DNA of 64,000 bases from Serilophus lunatus (taxonomy: Eukaryota; Chordata; Aves; Passeriformes; Eurylaimidae): NCBI GenBank assembly GCA_013399895.1, contig VXBA01000419.1:211705-275704 (forward strand), written 5' to 3'. Shown here piece after piece: positions 61,173-64,000 of the stretch; position 1 is the first letter of the stretch, and every line of letters starts with the position of its first letter. A program made the translations under genes and the position numbers. The notes beneath the pieces are model-generated. The model was not told the origin of the DNA. It made no database searches and saw only the letters and a program-made list of their open reading frames with translations.

Positions 61173-62500
61173 CCCAACAACCCCGTGTGAGATGACAGGA
61201 ACATCTGTCATCTCATATTTTAACTTATATTAATGACTATAAATTGAAATATGCATGATTACCATATGTAATTCCTTAACAGTCCTGGAAGAGCTTCATA
61301 GGCAGCCCATAGTTGAGTCAAGATATTCTGCCTCTGTCCTAAATTAATCTCTTCAGACAAACGCTTTTTCTATCCTTCTTTATGTTTTGCAGTGAGACTC
61401 GTGACATCAGAGTGGCAGACTTTCTGAGCACTTAAGAGTGCTAAGAACACTTAAGAGCTGATTCTGCAACTTTTTTCTCTAAGTTGTGGTACTACTGTGA
61501 AAAAAAAAAGGCCGTGTGAAAAATAATTTGCTTCAGCTATAGTCCATCCCCACACTGGGAAATGTTATTAGCTTTTATTCAGTTTCCTCTCTACTCTGTT
61601 TCCTTGCAGTAGGTATGCAAAATTAAAACAACTCACCTATACAGATTATGACTGACCTACATTATAGCTACAATCAGACAAAGTTTGTATTTTCATTTAA
61701 TAGCCTATAACACAATGGTAAAACAACTCCATATTTTTCAATAAGATTAAAGTCTTTTAATTAATGATCAATGGAATTTCCAAGGAAATTATGACATATT
61801 TAATACTTTATTGTATTTTTTTCTTGTGAGTTTGCATGCAGCCTTTCCCCCCCTTTTTTTGTTTTGTTTATTTAATGAGCTATGGATAATGTTTATGTGA
61901 AATGTTGTCAAACTGCACGAGGTAAGTTCTGAGAAAAATGTTTCAGGTTTCCTCCTCAGAAGTGGTCAGAAATTGGAAGTGCATGAGGAAGTTACCCCCA
62001 TGCCCACTGAATTTTTAACTTGTTTGATCTTTGCATTTTTTGCTGCAGTGTATGTCTGAACTGTATTCATGAAATACTCAACAACTGTTTGCTTCACACA
62101 CATTTAATTTAGTGAAAATTAACTCATATGACTAACGTTTCTTCACTCTTTGCAATTGCTTCATTTTACCATATTTCTGCAGTTTCTATTAAGAAAATTA
62201 CCCATGCAGAAACTTTCATACTTCTGCAGTCAAAAATGCTTGCTTCCTTTCAAAGCAGAGCTAGCAGTTCATTTTTTAGAAATATTTTTAGTTCTTCAGT
62301 TTTCTTTCAAGACTCCAAATTCTGTATCTTCCTTTGTAGAAAAGTCAATGCAATGTCTTTTAGCTATTTGATGTTCATGAATTGAATCTGTTTTCAAAAG
62401 GTAAAGCATAGTTTATAAGAAACAAAACTTTTTCAATGTCAAGTACTTTATTGTAAAGGTTGTGATATATAATGCTTTTATGGTATACCAGCTACTGTGG

Positions 62501-62524
62501 AACTGAGATTAGCTAATCTCAGTT
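62501..62524. repeat. perfect 24-bp palindrome without spacer
   Basis: The half-site AACTGAGATTAG is followed immediately by its exact reverse complement. The centre contains ATTAGCTAAT, two inverted homeodomain-like TAAT cores. It lies in intron 5. No transposon is recognised around it. Confidence 0.95.
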
Positions 62525-64000
62525 TGACACCCTCATAGTTAAAGAAAGCAACTTGAAAGAGTGAACCCCAAAGGCTAAAACTCAAGGAAGCAAGTAAAAA
62601 ACTATGGCTTTTATTTTTTTAGATTTGTGGTCTTTTGTTCAGTTTCATGATTTGCATTAGTGGGCTCTCAGTACAGTACAGAGTTAAAAATAACCCCCCT
62701 GTTTTACACTAGTGTGCTGGTCCTTCACGTCCACCATAATGGATACACAGCCTAAGTCTAATGTTCAATAGAACATCATGTCAGTGCATTAACACTGACC
62801 CCTGAAAGGAGTGACTCTTATAGCCATTTAAACCACTAATGCCTCCCAATTTCATTTTTGTTACATTAAGGATCATTTACCCAAGCAAAACAATATTTCC
62901 ACTTGAATATGACCAACATCCCACTCCTTTCTGCAGTAAGGACAAATAGTAAGAAAGAGCAAATCAGTCTGTCAGTTACAGATGGGGAGTCAGTTCTACT
63001 GTGATCCATCATACCTGAGAATAGATCTTCCTTCACTAGAATCATTGAAAATGTTGTTTATTTGTCAAACAGTAATAAATCAAGGCTGAGAACACACGTC
63101 ATAGCACACACAGAGCAGGGAATGTGCCACTCCTCATGTGCAATACAGTGACAAACAACTTGGTGCAAATAGTAAATAAACTCTTCTCACTGTAGAAATT
63201 TGACTGGTAAAACAGCTGAATGTATTCAATGGTGACTTTAACAGAAAAAAAAGCCTATTAATTATAGTCATTCCACATCAGCAGAAGTTTTTTACAGAAA
63301 TCCATCATATTACATGATATCATGCAATATCGTTGTGCTGAAGATTTTAATAATTTGTAGCTTTTAACTATGTTTCCATTGTTCATCTGTATTCTAGTCA
63401 TCCAGCTAAAGGCAGGATTTTTAAAAAAGAGCTTATTTCAATGGAGGTGAAATGTGTTTCTATAATAAGTTTCCCAAGATCTGTGACTGCCTAAACTTCT
63501 AAAGTGGCCAGGAGAAGAGAACAAATTTTTCTACTTAGAAAAACACCAACCTCGTGGTATGATAGTGGGTCTTGATACTTCCTTTAAGATTTCAAGTCCA
63601 TTAGGAGCTAGCTAAACATGGTAACTTGGGATACTTCATGTCTTTTATTTCTAGCAGTATAAAATTTGGTCTAGCTTCTCAGTGTTACTTGCATAAACAC
63701 AATACATCTGAGACTTTAGTTATATGTAGTTTAGTATGACCTTTCAGTTCATAAAGATTCTGATAAAAATTATAGTTTTTGACCTGATAGTTCAGTCTTA
63801 AAGCTAGTATATTTAATCCAAGTGCTAGTTCCAATAAACTGTGTTTGCCTAAAGGATGTTTTCCTGAAATACCTCAGGTATTCTTCAAAGGCCTTAGAGA
63901 GAGGAGAATCCACAGCCCTATTCTCCTATGGCTTGTAAATGGCATATTTCTATTTTGGGTTTTATTTTCATCAATTTCCAGAAGTGATGTTAAGTGTTTA

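Larger units (their letters stand above)
57209..64000 (+). other. KCNH8: KCNH8 intron 5, 5' part
   Basis: This stretch follows the exon 5 donor (GTAAGA) to the end of the window. I did not find the next KCNH8 exon, which should complete S2 (an IILNF-like segment). It is AT-rich with no recognisable CR1 or LTR copy. Named items are T-rich runs near 57343-57400, a CAAA-type repeat at 61140-61172 and a perfect 24-bp palindrome at 62501-62524. Open frames here (for example 60290-60520 and 62128-62385) look like chance. Confidence 0.7.

Overview
This window is vertebrate nuclear DNA, almost certainly from a bird. It has the density and mix of 5'-truncated CR1 LINEs typical of avian genomes, an ERVL-like LTR of a type I recall from birds, and a multi-exon gene with GT-AG introns of 4 to 18 kb. 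Base composition is AT-rich and CpG-poor outside the retroelements. There is no prokaryotic, plasmid or phage content and no CRISPR array. The bird order cannot be fixed from sequence alone. Two short N runs (27767-27798 and 33183) show this is a draft assembly.

The only cellular gene I can support is the plus-strand gene for KCNH8 (Kv12.1, ELK-family voltage-gated potassium channel). Four consecutive coding exons lie here: exon 2 (21611-21844) and exon 3 (34828-34959) encode most of the N-terminal PAS/eag domain, exon 4 (53099-53226) encodes the basic linker, and exon 5 (56968-57208) encodes the pre-S1 segment, S1, the S1-S2 loop and the start of S2. The phases (1-1, 1-1, 1-0, 0-1) join into one open frame of 735 nt. 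Exon 1 (about 25 residues) is not recognised and probably lies upstream. The rest of S2, S3-S6, the pore and the C-terminal cyclic-nucleotide-binding-homology region lie downstream.

Layout: 1-21610 is the 3' part of intron 1, with six CR1 pieces and a decayed LINE-like fragment near 5.98-6.66 kb. Intron 2 (21845-34827) is mostly unique AT-rich sequence, with a small antisense LTR at about 32952-33278. Intron 3 (34960-53098) is the most repeat-rich: a fairly young CR1 lies 140 bp after exon 3, several older CR1 copies follow, then a solo ERVL-like LTR with a perfect 5-bp target-site duplication (46840-47993), then a 2.3-kb antisense CR1 with endonuclease and reverse-transcriptase remnants (48434-50722). 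Intron 4 (53227-56967) has two antisense CR1 copies. The part of intron 5 present (57209-64000) shows no recognisable transposon but holds a perfect 24-bp palindrome.

Most other open frames are chance frames or pieces of CR1 ORF2. I found no convincing undescribed biological system. The most useful second looks are the two LTRs, the decayed LINE-like Cys/His motif near 6.5 kb, the CR1 group with an ATTCTGTGTGTGTA-type tail, the exon-proximal CR1 at 35.1 kb, and two perfect inverted repeats (18319-18353 and 62501-62524).
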